64,000 nt of DNA from Alphaproteobacteria bacterium (GTDB lineage Bacteria; Pseudomonadota; Alphaproteobacteria; Rhizobiales; Hyphomicrobiaceae), in contig JAHJSN010000035.1 of the NCBI GenBank assembly GCA_018830445.1, positions 1 to 64,000 on the forward strand, given 5' to 3'. The first letter of the stretch is position 1. Every line of letters starts with the position of its first letter. A program made the position numbers and the translations under genes. This document shows, one piece after another, positions 7,512 through 16,800 of the stretch. Below the pieces are notes generated by a model. The model was not told the DNA's origin and ran no database searches. It saw only the letters and a program-made list of their open reading frames with translations.

Positions 7512-8486
7512 TTGGTCCACGCAATCAGAATCCATCAGTACGGCGGTCCGGAAGTGATGCAATGGGATGAGGTCGAGGTCGGCGCTCCCGGTCAGGGGGA
7601 GCTGCGTCTGCGACACTTGGCCGTCGGCGTCAACTACATCGACACCTATCACCGCACCGGTCTTTATCCGGTGGCCGATCTGCCCGCCGTGATCGGTATG
7701 GAAGGATGCGGCGAGGTCGTTGCCGTCGGCGAGGGGGTGAGCGAGTTTGTCGTCGGCGACAGGGTGGCCTACGCAAATCCCATCGGGGCGTATGCCGAAG
7801 AGCGGCTCATTCCTGCCGAGCGCGTGGTGAAGGTGCCTGATAAAATCGCGCCTGAAACCGCAGCGGCGATGATGCTGCAAGGCATGACTGTGCGTTATCT
7901 GCTGAACGTCACCTACAAGGTCGGTCCGGGGACGACGATGTTGTTTCACGCCGCTGCCGGCGGGGTGGGGCTTATTGCCTGCCAATGGGCGAAGCACCTC
8001 GGGGCGACGATCATCGGCACGGTGGGCTCAGAGGAAAAGGCGGAAGTTGCCAAAGCGCACGGATGCACGCACACGATCAACTACCGCAGCGAGGATTTCG
8101 TTGCGCGGGTGAGGGAACTGACCGGCGGCAAGGGTGTGCATGTGGTCTACGATTCGATCGGCAAGGACACATTCCCGGCTTCGCTGGACTGCCTTCGTCC
8201 GTTGGGGTTGTGGGTGTCGTTCGGGGCGGCCTCGGGGCCGGTCCAGAATTTCGATATCGGCCTGCTGTCCAAGAAGGGTTCGCTGTTCGCAACGCGCCCG
8301 ACGCTTTTCACCTACACGGCGACACGCGCGGACCTCGTGGCCAGTGCCAACGATCTTTTCGATCTGGTTGGCAGCGGCGTCGTCAGGATCGGCATCAACC
8401 AGAAATATCCATTGAAGGAAGCAGCACAGGCGCACCGCGACCTGGAGCGACGCAAAACGACGGGTTCTACAGTGCTGACGGTATAA
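7512..8486 (+). CDS. Quinone oxidoreductase (NADPH-dependent, zinc-free MDR family)
   Basis: This 324-residue medium-chain dehydrogenase/reductase of the QOR type carries 'HHAIRI'-like N-terminal 'AIRIHQYGGPEVMQWDEVEVG', 'VNYIDTYHRTGLYPVADLPAVIGMEGCGEV', the nucleotide-binding 'FHAAAGGVGLIACQWAKHLG' (AxxGxxG) and 'VYDSIGKDTFPASLDCLRPLG'. Structural and catalytic zinc ligands are absent, as usual for QOR. Translation appears to start at TTG 7512, with AAGGGA about 8-13 bp upstream; no ATG is near the conserved N-terminus. It probably reduces quinones or enones with NADPH. Confidence 0.9.
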   Translation: MVHAIRIHQYGGPEVMQWDEVEVGAPGQGELRLRHLAVGVNYIDTYHRTGLYPVADLPAVIGMEGCGEVVAVGEGVSEFVVGDRVAYANPIGAYAEERLIPAERVVKVPDKIAPETAAAMMLQGMTVRYLLNVTYKVGPGTTMLFHAAAGGVGLIACQWAKHLGATIIGTVGSEEKAEVAKAHGCTHTINYRSEDFVARVRELTGGKGVHVVYDSIGKDTFPASLDCLRPLGLWVSFGAASGPVQNFDIGLLSKKGSLFATRPTLFTYTATRADLVASANDLFDLVGSGVVRIGINQKYPLKEAAQAHRDLERRKTTGSTVLTV

Positions 8487-8549
8487 ACCGCCGTCGGCGC
8501 AGCGACCTTTCGTTACCGGGAGAAGCTGCAAGGGGAGCGGGCAGGCACG

Positions 8550-10172
8550 ATGAGCGATGCGACGGCGCAAGCGGAAGCGGGGGCGGGAACGGGCAATGCG
8601 GATGCCGCTCGCCAGACGCAGTACGGCGTCGGGTTCGTTGTTGGTGCCGCGACGATCTATTCGCTGTTGCATGCCGGGTTTCGTCTGCTCAGCTCGCGGG
8701 TGCTCGGTGAAGACGATGTCACCGATATCGTTCTGAGCCAGGATCTTCTTGCCGGATACGATTCGTTTCCGCGGCAGCCGCCGCTTTACGATTGGGTGTT
8801 GTGGGCGGTTCAGCAGCTTACGGGGCCGCGCTTCGAGAATTTCCTGGTGATCAAGTATGGGGCGCTCATCGCGGCGGCGGTTTTTTTGTACCTCGCCGCC
8901 CGCCGGGCACTGGGCGACCGACTGTTCGCGCTGCTCACGGTGGAGTCGCTAGCGCTCATCTATTCGATCAGCTGGCGGTACCACGAAGGTTTTACCCACG
9001 AGGTGGGCGCCATGGTTGCGGTGCTGGCGACGGCGTGGCTGGTGTTGCGGATCGCGCAGGATCGGCGGACTCCGGATTTCGCGTGGCTGGGCCTCGTCAT
9101 GGGGCTGGGCGTGCTGACCGAGCCTGCCTACACGGTGTTTCTCGTGGCGCTGCTGATTGCCGTGGCTGTGCAGCCGGGTCTGCGCATGGCCTTCTTCGGA
9201 CAGGCGTTCGCGTTGTCGGTTCTTGGCGCATTGGCGATCGCTTCTCCCTACCTGTTGTGGATGTTCGAGGAGCCGCGCAGGCTGTACTGGCTGACGCGGC
9301 TTTGGCATGATGGCTGGAGCTTCAACTGGGATGGCTTTTGGGATGCGGTGCGCGGTCCGGTCGCGTATCTGTCGCCATTGGCTTTCATTCTGCCGGTCAT
9401 ATTTCCTGGCTGGCTGAAGACGGCCTGGGGGGATCTCAAGGATTGGAGAATCTCGGGAGCAGGGTCAGGGGGCGCTGGAGATTACGAACGGTTGATTCTG
9501 CATGCGACCGGGCTGGCTTTCGCGGCGTCAGTCATTGGCGCGGTGGTGTTCGAGGTCAGCGGGCTGGCGGTGCATGTGTTGATGCCGCTTTATCTCATCA
9601 GCGTAATCTGGCTTTTCGGTGTGGCGCGGCGCTCGGAGCATCGGCCGGTTCATGTGCAGCGGTTCGGCCGGCTTGCGCTCGTCATCGCACTCATTGCGTT
9701 CACGGCGCGGATGGCCAACCTCTATGTCATGGATCCGGTCTGCAATACCTGCCGCTGGGGCATCCCCTACGACGCGTTCGCCAAGGAGATGCGCGCGCGC
9801 GGGGTCGATGACCGCACCACCATCGTCAGTCTCGACAATGAGTTGTCCGGCAACCTGCGTCCGCTGTATCCAGCCAGTCCGGTCATCACGCGGCTTTATC
9901 CCAACTTCACTCCGGAGGGTGCCGACTGGACAAGGGGGCGGGTTGCTTATGTGTGGGAGGGTGGTCTCGATCCGGAAATGGCGCAGAAACATCTGCGTTT
10001 CCTGCTGCCCAAGGGTATCGAGGCCGGCGACGGCGAGCGCATCGAAGTTCCTTGGCGTTCGTGGTGGCGGGATACCGGCTACCGCACCAGCGCGTGGCAT
10101 CTGCTCGTCGTCGAAAAGGGGCTGAAGAAGCGCGTCGTCAATACGGGGCGCGAAAACCGGCTCGGCCTGTAG
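8550..10172 (+). CDS. Membrane glycosyltransferase, ArnT/PMT-like (GT39 family)
   Basis: The 540-residue polytopic membrane protein has a PMT_2/ArnT-like N-terminal half: after a first TM segment comes an acidic loop 'LGEDDVTDIVLSQDLLAGYD', then 'PRQPPLYDWVLWAVQQLTG', which matches the catalytic DE/QPP arrangement of GT39 enzymes using polyprenyl-phosphate sugars. About ten TM helices follow, then a C-terminal periplasmic domain of about 140 residues. The acceptor is unknown; related enzymes modify lipid A or surface glycans. The ATG has AGGGGAG upstream. It follows the quinone oxidoreductase gene by 63 bp. Confidence 0.85.
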   Translation: MSDATAQAEAGAGTGNADAARQTQYGVGFVVGAATIYSLLHAGFRLLSSRVLGEDDVTDIVLSQDLLAGYDSFPRQPPLYDWVLWAVQQLTGPRFENFLVIKYGALIAAAVFLYLAARRALGDRLFALLTVESLALIYSISWRYHEGFTHEVGAMVAVLATAWLVLRIAQDRRTPDFAWLGLVMGLGVLTEPAYTVFLVALLIAVAVQPGLRMAFFGQAFALSVLGALAIASPYLLWMFEEPRRLYWLTRLWHDGWSFNWDGFWDAVRGPVAYLSPLAFILPVIFPGWLKTAWGDLKDWRISGAGSGGAGDYERLILHATGLAFAASVIGAVVFEVSGLAVHVLMPLYLISVIWLFGVARRSEHRPVHVQRFGRLALVIALIAFTARMANLYVMDPVCNTCRWGIPYDAFAKEMRARGVDDRTTIVSLDNELSGNLRPLYPASPVITRLYPNFTPEGADWTRGRVAYVWEGGLDPEMAQKHLRFLLPKGIEAGDGERIEVPWRSWWRDTGYRTSAWHLLVVEKGLKKRVVNTGRENRLGL

Positions 10173-10223
10173 CGTCATCGGGGTTTTCGGTTGTCGGTCG
10201 ACCGGCGCAATTTTGGGCGCCGA

Positions 10224-10466
10224 CTATTCGATATCGGAGAAGCGTGCCGGATCCGGCTTGAGGCCGGTTACGCGTTCCAAGGCGATCGCGGTCATGACTT
10301 TGCCGGCAAGGGTGCGCTGGCCAAGATACTGCATCTCGTAAGTGGAAACCGATGGGGCCGCTGGCAGGGTTGCGGAGTTGAAATCGGCTGCCGGCAGCAG
10401 CGGTGACTGTGCACAGGCGGTCAGGGCGGCGCAAAGCGAAATAATCGTCACGAAACGAGCGAACAC
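10224..10466 (-). CDS. Small putative lipoprotein
   Basis: The 80-residue product has a lipoprotein signal 'MFARFVTIISLCAALTACAQ' (lipobox 'LTAC') and a short mature part 'YEMQYLGQRTLAGKVMTAIALERVTGLKPDPARF'. I do not recognise the family, although small lipoproteins of this form are common in Hyphomicrobiales. The start is GTG at 10466. It is convergent with the glycosyltransferase gene (51 bp between stops). Confidence 0.65.
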   Translation of the reverse strand: MFARFVTIISLCAALTACAQSPLLPAADFNSATLPAAPSVSTYEMQYLGQRTLAGKVMTAIALERVTGLKPDPARFSDIE

Positions 10467-10666
10467 GCGAACCCCCTATTTGTCCCGGGCGAAATGCCCG
10501 GCTTAAACCGTTGCATTCAATCGTCCGGCCCCGGGAACAAAGTAGCGCCTCGCAGCGGACACACAAGGGTTTAAACTGTGGCAGATGAACTCTGTCTGAA
10601 TGGACAATGGCAGCCGATAGAGGCGCGCAATTCAGCTTCGAACGAGGCGGCAGGGAAAGCGGGCAG

Positions 10667-11293
10667 TCAGCACTCGCCAAACAGGGACGTAATGCACCGC
10701 CAGGTCTTCTTGGCGGCGCTGCCGATTGCGTCGCCAGTTTTTTCAATGGTTTGGCCGGTACTCTTGGCGGCATCGACGACAACTTCACCAGCCTGCTTCA
10801 ATCCCTTCTGGGACGCCTTGGCGGTTTGTTTTGCCAGTTCCTCGACCGTCTGAGGTGTTTTTGGTTCGGGCGGGGCTGCGTCAGGTTCGGGTTCGGCTTC
10901 GCCGGTGCGCGGCAATTCGTCCAGCGCTGTTCCAGGTTCAGGAAGCGGTGCGCCGTCCGGCTGCGGTGTTGCTGCAACCACACCTGTCGGCGGCGCCTGC
11001 GGCAAGGGGGTATCGGGTGAGGGGGTGACCTCGGCGATATCGCCGCCGCAGGCGGCTGCAGAGTCGCGGGTGACGGCGCAGGTGGCGTGACCATTCTTCT
11101 TGGCAAGTTCGGTGATGCAAAGAAGCGCAATGGGAGCGTTGGCGGAGAGGCCGGGGTCGTTGACCTGGCAGCGGTAGATGGCGAAGGGATTGTCGCAGCG
11201 CACGCAGGCTTCGAGCGCTGCGGCTGGGTCGGCCGGGTACAGGATTGGCAATGCTGAAGGCAGCAGGAATGTAATAAGCGTGCGGGATTTCAT
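10667..11293 (-). CDS. Secreted protein with Pro/Ala/Glu-rich linker and amphipathic C-terminus
   Basis: The 208-residue product starts with a signal peptide ('MKSRTLITFLLPSALPILYPADPAAA'), then a Cys-containing region ('ACVRCDNPFAIYRCQ', 'ALLCITEL', 'HATCAVTRDSAAACGG'). A Pro/Glu-rich linker of about 70 residues follows, and then an amphipathic helix-rich C-terminus ('AKQTAKASQKGLKQAGEVVVDAAKSTGQTIEKTG') resembling small apolipoprotein-like or YtxH-like segments. It is unrecognised at family level. The start ATG 11293 has GGAG about 12 bp upstream; the ORF track's longer start is an in-frame GTG 4 codons earlier. Family B repeat copy 1 lies 55 bp upstream. Confidence 0.75.
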   Translation of the reverse strand: MKSRTLITFLLPSALPILYPADPAAALEACVRCDNPFAIYRCQVNDPGLSANAPIALLCITELAKKNGHATCAVTRDSAAACGGDIAEVTPSPDTPLPQAPPTGVVAATPQPDGAPLPEPGTALDELPRTGEAEPEPDAAPPEPKTPQTVEELAKQTAKASQKGLKQAGEVVVDAAKSTGQTIEKTGDAIGSAAKKTWRCITSLFGEC

Positions 11294-11348
11294 GGCAGTT
11301 GCCACTCCGTGGGATTTGGATTGACCGGCAACATCAGTATCCGTTGGG

Positions 11349-11517
11349 CTAGTGGCCTGTCTCGCCTAAATCGTTGTGCTGGCCGCAACCGCTGACGATT
11401 TCGGCGAGACATGAAGGCCACTCGCGAAAACAATGGTTCAGTGTGGCATTCAGCGCGCCTCAATTGACAACTCCACTGCGGCACCAACAGGTCAATTAAG
11501 GCGCGACGCCACACTAG
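11349..11517. repeat. Family B two-hairpin palindromic element, copy 1
   Basis: This 169-bp element is bounded by CTAG at both ends. Hairpin 1 has arms TGGCCTGTCTCGCC and GGCGAGACATGAAGGCCA. Hairpin 2 has arms TGTGGC/GCCACA plus GCGCCT/AGGCGC and CAATTGAC/GTCAATT. A copy of identical length lies at 59081-59249. It lies between a minus-strand secreted-protein gene and the plus-strand tRNA-Ser. It has no ORF of its own and the same module organisation as family A. Confidence 0.85.
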
Positions 11518-11808
11518 CTCAATTTCGGTCCGCGCGGCCTTACAGCGGGCAATGAGGCAATTGCCGACGGTTGGCGTGCCGGTGGCGTTTCGCCGGATCG
11601 CCGGATCGCCGGATCGCCGGGTTGCAGGTTTCGGGCGTGCCGGCACATTAGCACGCTTTTTCAGGTTTGCCGCACGCTGCGGGACGGCCACGCCCGGGCG
11701 GCGGAGGGGGCTGCGACCGGCAGCGAGCATTTTCCCACGCGTTCGTGGGCGGATGCTGCGGCGAAGTCTTGCATTCGATCCGACGGATCACTAGAACAAG
11801 GCGCTCAA
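11518..11808. repeat. Intergenic region with a tandem 8-bp repeat before tRNA-Ser
   Basis: No gene is supported. At 11591-11622 the octamer CGCCGGAT is repeated head to tail (three exact units and a fourth ending GGGT). The remainder is G+C-rich. The tRNA promoter should lie close to 11808 but is not obvious. Confidence 0.6.
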
Positions 11809-11901
11809 GGAGACGTGGCCGAGTGGCTGAAGGCAACGGTTTGCTAAATCGTCATACGCTGTCAAGGCGTATCGAGGGTTCGAATCCCTCCGTCTCCGCC
11901 A
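11809..11901 (+). tRNA. tRNA-Ser (anticodon GCU)
   Basis: The 93-nt sequence folds as a class II (long variable arm) tRNA. The acceptor stem GGAGACG/CGTCTCC has discriminator G and an encoded CCA. The D arm is GCCGAGTGGCTGAAGGC, the anticodon loop TTGCTAA carries anticodon GCU, the long variable arm is ATACGCTGTCAAGGCGTAT, and the T loop is TTCGAAT. The long variable arm and GCU anticodon make it a serine tRNA for AGC/AGU codons. It borders the left side of the hairpin-repeat-flanked accessory segment. Confidence 0.97.
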
Positions 11902-11932
11902 TTTTCGTGTCCTCACGCGCTGGTCGCGCTCC

Positions 11933-12025
11933 GGACGGGGCGGCGCATTATTCGTCAACACTGCGCAAGCTTGTGTTGAGCGAGCGCCGGGTCGCGTTGC
12001 TCCCGAGCCCTTCGGGCTTTCGGTT
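11933..12025. repeat. Family C hairpin repeat, left copy
   Basis: The repeat starts with GGACGGGGCGGCGCATT, 32 bp after the tRNA-Ser, and contains the palindrome CAACACTgcgcaagcTTGTGTTG, then GCGAGCGCCGG and a GAGCCC/GGGCTT hairpin. The right copy at 17490-17658 matches over both halves but has an extra internal hairpin. Together they bracket the 5.5-kb segment with recombinase remnants and the SNF2 gene. Confidence 0.75.
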
Positions 12026-12340
12026 GAGTTCGATGCAAGTCCCCCCGGGCCCGCCATAACTTATTGATTCTCAGCGATAATTGATGAATTCCCGACGAGA
12101 TTCGAAGTTGTCCCGGTGTTTCCGCGGGTTACGCCCGACCAGACTGTGCGGCGGGTCGCGGAGACCGCTTTGGTGCCGTTGTGAGGCCGCTGCGCCGGCA
12201 ATAGTCTCCTATCGGGTTTTCAGTGGTGCCGTTGACGGCGGATGACTTCGCCATGCTGTTGCAGTCCGAGGGCTGGAACGACGAACGCACCGTCGCGGGC
12301 GACGGTGGGTTACGGCAGTTTAGCGGCGATAATGATGCGG
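12026..12340. other. Intergenic segment without recognisable gene
   Basis: This 315-bp stretch lies between family C left copy and the recombinase remnant. Short ORFs here (for example 12223-12411) have no recognisable content or ribosome-binding site. It may be decayed DNA of the adjacent recombinase module, but I see no residual motif. Confidence 0.4.
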
Positions 12341-12744
12341 TCAGTCGAAACCCATCTGGCGACGTTGCTCCGACCAGCAGCCAGCAAACTGGCCCGTGCT
12401 CATTGGCTTGATTGCACTGAACTCAGGCGGCTGACGTCCCTGCAGGATGGCCTTCGTGATGTCCGGTGCCAGGAAATTCAGGCGAAATACGCGCGTGAAA
12501 TAAGAGGGGGCTCACCCCGGCCTCGTCGGCGAGGTCCTTTATCGACTTGCCATTGCTGTTCGTGACCAGATTTCTGAAGTGCCGCGCCTGCGCGATCAGT
12601 CACAGGAGGCTGCGATCCGACTTGGCCGCAGCGCAGGACTGCCCTTCGTTCACCAGCTTGTTCGCCATGCCGGTCCGCTTCACGCGCGCCGGTATTGTCA
12701 GGACGTTGCTCGGTCCCTGGTCCGGCAAGTCTGACCGGCAAGGG
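12341..12744 (-). pseudogene. C-terminal remnant of a serine recombinase (resolvase/invertase type)
   Basis: Read on the minus strand, the fragments 'SNVLTIPARVKRTGM', then after an in-frame TGA (12600-12602) 'LIAQARHFRNLVTNSNGKSIKDLADEAGVSP', and after a frameshift near 12490 'FRLNFLAPDITKAILQGRQPPEF' reproduce in order the C-terminal region of large serine recombinases found beside DUF2924/DUF3489 proteins ('...RLVIR...LAPDIxxAILxGRQPPxL'). The catalytic resolvase domain is missing. It is fused to a DUF2924 start, so a deletion removed the intervening DNA. It is non-functional as a recombinase. Confidence 0.75.
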
Positions 12745-12876
12745 CTCAGCTTCTTCGGCGGATGCGACCGATACAGCCGGCGCCATTCCACGCGCAGATC
12801 GGATGCGTCCATCGCGGACAGGGTAGCCAGCGCAGCGGCAAGCGTTTCGGCGGTTTGATCGACTCTCTTGGACATT
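12745..12876 (-). pseudogene. DUF2924 protein, N-terminal remnant
   Basis: The 44 residues from ATG 12876 include 'LAAALATLSAMDASDLRVEWRRLYRSHPPKKLS', the recognisable opening of DUF2924 proteins, which are typically about 140-160 aa and adjacent to a recombinase. The frame then runs without interruption into recombinase C-terminal sequence, so the 3' two-thirds of DUF2924 and the front of the recombinase were deleted. The family A repeat copy 2 starts at the very base of the ATG, separating this fragment from DUF3489. Confidence 0.75.
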
Positions 12877-13033
12877 AGTGTTCCGACTCTGACATATGGT
12901 TCCCTGCCGGGAACCTGAATGTCAGCCCGGAACACTCAGCCCGGAACACTTGGCAACCTTTTGATTGTGTTCTGAATTCACAAACATTTGACGACCTCCA
13001 CCCGGGCATCAAATGTTTGAGCCAGAACATTAG
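12876..13033. repeat. Family A two-hairpin palindromic element, copy 2
   Basis: This element is flanked by TTAG on both sides (TTAG-TGTTCCGACTCTGACA ... CAGAACA-TTAG), whereas copy 1 is flanked by CTAG on both sides. The outer ends form imperfect inverted repeats (TGTTCYGRCTC). Hairpins and the conserved spacer CTTTTGATTGTGTTCTG correspond to copy 1 at 42-200. It is inserted exactly between the DUF3489 gene and the DUF2924 start. Confidence 0.85.
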
Positions 13034-13036
13034 ATC

Positions 13037-13330
13037 TCAACCTTTCTGCGCTTGCAGGCGATAAGCCTTGCGACCGGCATTCAGATCGAGGTTGAAATCG
13101 AAGCCGCGCGATTTCAGCCGGCTTAGCGCACCCAGCACCGAGTGTCTCTGCCAGCCGGTGGCCTCGATCAGTTCGTCTGCCGTCGCGCCGGTCTTGGCGG
13201 CAAGGCGGTCGATGATGACACCCAACTTGCCGCCAGGGCGTTGGGTGGGCGGTGCTTGCTCCGGCTCGGGTGCCGACGGGTTCGCGGGCTTCCGGGATGA
13301 ATTTGAACGTGCATTGCTTGATCCGGCCAT
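13037..13330 (-). CDS. DUF3489 domain protein
   Basis: The 97-residue product has a low-complexity N-terminus (Ser/Pro/Asn-rich) and a C-terminal winged-helix-like DUF3489 core: 'GKLGVIIDRLAAKTGATADELIEATGWQRHSVLGALSRLKSRGFDFNLDLNAGRKAYRLQ'. The family is usually found next to DUF2924 and a serine recombinase in alphaproteobacterial mobile regions and is presumed to bind DNA; its function is not established. The ATG at 13330 has AGAGGA 8 bp upstream, so I choose it over the ORF start at 13501. It appears intact although its partner genes are broken. Confidence 0.8.
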   Translation of the reverse strand: MAGSSNARSNSSRKPANPSAPEPEQAPPTQRPGGKLGVIIDRLAAKTGATADELIEATGWQRHSVLGALSRLKSRGFDFNLDLNAGRKAYRLQAQKG

Positions 13331-13806
13331 TGGGGTGGTCCTCTTTCGCTGGCCGTGCGGAATGCCTGGCCTTCGATGTCTGCCCGCTTTCAGCGGGACC
13401 ACCACCCGAAGCCCCGGAGTTGATCGCCGCGGCGGTACCTGCGACCAGTCATGGCCGCGTGCTACGACTCCAGTACCGCTCCAACGAGCTGAGAAGTCCA
13501 CTGGAAAGTGTGAGACGGCGACTGGGGCGGCCTGAAAAACCGTTCGCTATCAGCACTCTTCGGCTTGTCAGATCGCTGGGCCGCCGGTGCCTGATGACAG
13601 GGCGCAATCCGTCCGCGCGTCTATCGCCCTTGGCGACCCAGCGTGGCCGAGGCGCATCGCCCGCCACGGTGCACCAATGTTTTCAACAACTCTTGCCGTC
13701 GCGGGCGCGACGCGGGGTGCGGCTGTCGCGTAGGCTGGTGCCGAAATGAGTTGGCCGAGGCTCGATCGCAGAGGCCCATGAGCCATCTAAACAGGCGGCG
13801 GCGCCG
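13331..13806. other. Intergenic region between DUF3489 and the SNF2 gene, no gene seen
   Basis: The 476-bp divergent interval has short overlapping ORFs in several frames, none with recognisable sequence or a good ribosome-binding site. Promoters for DUF3489 (minus) and the helicase (plus) must lie here, but none stands out. Confidence 0.4.
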
Positions 13807-16800
13807 ATGGAGAAGTTTGTGGGCGAGGTGCTGAGCGAGGACGTGCTGGCGCGCGAATTTGGCCGCGATACGGTTGCCAAAGGGCGGCGCGTGTTGGGGA
13901 TTGGCGCGGTGCGTTTGCTCGCCGTGTCGGGGGACGGCGCGCGCATCTCGGCCAGCGTGGCGAGCGAGCGACGCGGGTATGGGCAACGGGCACCCTATCA
14001 GCAGACGATCTCGATTTCGCCGCGCGCCGGCAGGTTGCGTGTCGTCGGCTATTGCACCTGTCCGATGGGCCACAACTGCAAGCATGTGGCAGCCGCCCTT
14101 CTGGAGCACCTCGCGCGTTCCGGTACGGCGAGCGAAACCGGCATGGCCAGCGCTTCTCGAACCGTGATGTCCGAGGTGCCGCGTCAGCCGCAGCCGCTGG
14201 CGCTGATCGAGCCGCCGGCACCGATCTCGCCTTTGTCCAGCGAGTTGGCTGAATGGCTGGAACGCCTAGGGCAGGCCGTCGATGCAGCGAGCCCGGCCGC
14301 ATCCGACGCGTTGGCCGCCCGTGCGAAGGGCGATGCGCGCGCCCTTCTCTATGTCCTGGCACCACGTGATCTGGCCCAAGGCGTCCTCTCCCAGCACGCC
14401 ATCGTGCGCGCGGTCAGCGTGCGACTGCGCAAGGCTGGGCCGCCGACCGAGCCCAAGCCCTATTCGCCCAAGAACGTGATGCGCCCCGAATCCCAGCGGG
14501 CGCGCTACCTGACGCCGGAGGATCTCGCGATCCTGCGCGACCTCTACTGGCTACAGCACTCACGCGCGTTCGATTTCCACCACGACGTAGCCCTGCCGCC
14601 AAGCGCGAGCGGGCGCTCTGTGCTGGAGGCGCTGATCGCGACCGGCCGGTTGCATTGGGGCGCCATCGATGGTCCAGCGCTGACGGCCGGGCCAGCGACG
14701 GCTGGCGAGCCACGCTGGACGACGGACGCCATCGGCCGCCAGAGACTTGGCATTGTGCCGTCGGCGGAGACAGAAGAGTTGCGTTTCGACGCTGTCCTGC
14801 CCCTCGCTCCGCTGCACTATGTCGATACCGGACGCGGCAGCATTGGCAGCATCGAGACCGGGCTGCCGCAGGCGCTGGCCGTCGAGGTCGCCCGTTCTCC
14901 CGCCGTGAGCCAAAGCGAAGCGGCGCTCGTCGGCGCAATGATGACGGAGCGGCTGTCGCGCACGACCGCCCGGAGATCCCCAACGCCGCTTGATGGGTCA
15001 ACGCCGTCGGGGGACGATGCCGTTGCCCCGCTCCTGCCCTTGCCCGCAGCCGCCGACCGGGCCGAGGTGCGCTCGGTGGAACCCGTTCCCCGGCTGAAGC
15101 TCGCCATGGCGGATGTACATCTGCGGCCGAACTTCACGTACTATCTCGGTTATGGCGATATCGCGCGGTTGAGTGGCAGCTTTCGCCTGCCAATCGCCTG
15201 CCTCGCGTTCGACTATGCCGGCGAGCGAGTCGCCGCAGGCGATCCGCGCCCACAGCTGGAAGAGCGCAAGGGCGATACGCTTGTCGTCACGCCGCGTGAT
15301 ATGGCCGCCGAGTTGATGGCGCTCAAACGGCTGAGGTCGTTCGGGCTCGCCGAGATCGCGGAGACGCCGGTGGTGTTGGATGCGCCGGCGCCAGGCGCAC
15401 TCTTCCTGCAGCCGGACGACGATCTCGACAGCTTCGGCCGACTCGAGACGCTCGACGAGCCGACGCGCTTCATCGAATTCGTCATGGAGGTTGTGCCGCG
15501 CCTGGAGGCCAACGGCTGGCAGATCGCGTTTTCCGACGACTATCCCTACCGCATCGCGGACGGCGAGATCGGCTGGTGGGCCGATATCGGCCCCGATGAT
15601 GGCGCAGGCTCCGGCATCGACTGGTTCTCCTTCGAGGTCGGCCTCGATTTCGAAGGACAGCGCGTCAACCTCGTACCGCTGCTCACCGGCATCCTGCAGA
15701 AGCTGCCGCCAGATGTCTCAGGAGCAAAGGGCAAGCGCATGCGGGAGACGGCGCTGGCCGACATGACGCTGTTCCAGGAGCTGCCCGACGGCCGTCTACT
15801 GCCGATCCCCGGCGCGCGGCTCGCCCCGCTCGTTCAAGGTCTGATCGATCTCGTCGGCCCGCGCAAGGAGATGATCGCCGCCGGCAAGGTGCGCCTCAAT
15901 CGCGCCGAGGCCCCGGCGCTTGCCGACTTCGCAAAGCAAGCCGGCAGCGACGTTGCTCTTGCCGACAGCGCCGCCCGCCTCGTCGAGCTTGGCCGCACGC
16001 TGCAGAAGGGCCGGCCGCGCAAGACCGTCAAGCTGCCGAAGTCGTTCAACGCAAAGTTGCGCCCCTATCAGGCCCAGGGGCTCCAATGGATGGACTTCCT
16101 GCGCGAGGCGGGCTTTGGCGGCGTGCTCGCCGATGACATGGGGCTTGGCAAGACGGTCCAGGCGCTGGCCTTGCTGGCGCGTGAGAAAGCCCAAGGTCGG
16201 CTCGACAAACCCGCGCTCATCGTCGCGCCGACCAGCGTGCTGCCGAACTGGGTCGCCGAGGGCAAGCGGTTTGCGCCGGACCTCAAGATGCTGGCCCTGC
16301 GCGGGGCCGACCGGCAGATGCTGTTTCCCAAGATCGCTTCCCACGACATCGTGCTCACGACCTATCCGCTCATCGTGCGCGACGCCGGCACGCTGTTGGA
16401 TCACGAATTCCATGTCGCCATCCTCGACGAGGCGCAGGCGATCAAGAACCCCAAGGCCGCCGTCAGCGAGACCGCGCACAGGATCAAGGCGCGCCATCGC
16501 CTGGCGCTGACCGGCACCCCCTTGGAGAACAATCTCGGCGAGGTGTGGTCGCTGTTTCAGTTCCTGTCTCCGGGGCTTCTCGGCGATGCCACCACCTTCA
16601 AGCGACTGTTCCGCACCCCGATTGAAAAGCACGGCGACAAGGCGGCGCAGGCCTTCCTGTCGAAGCGCTTGAAACCGTTCATGCTGCGCCGGACCAAGGA
16701 GGAGGTGGCGCCGGAGCTGCCGGAAAAGACCGAGATCACCGAGCTCGTGCGCCTCGATGGCGGCCAGCGCGATCTTTACGAAACGGTGCGCGTGCTCATG

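Noticed and set aside
12026-12058. Sequence TTCGATGC...GGGCCCGCCA resembling a tRNA 3' end
   Set aside because: T-stem pairing fails and no matching acceptor 5' strand or anticodon arm exists upstream; treated as chance or too decayed to call.
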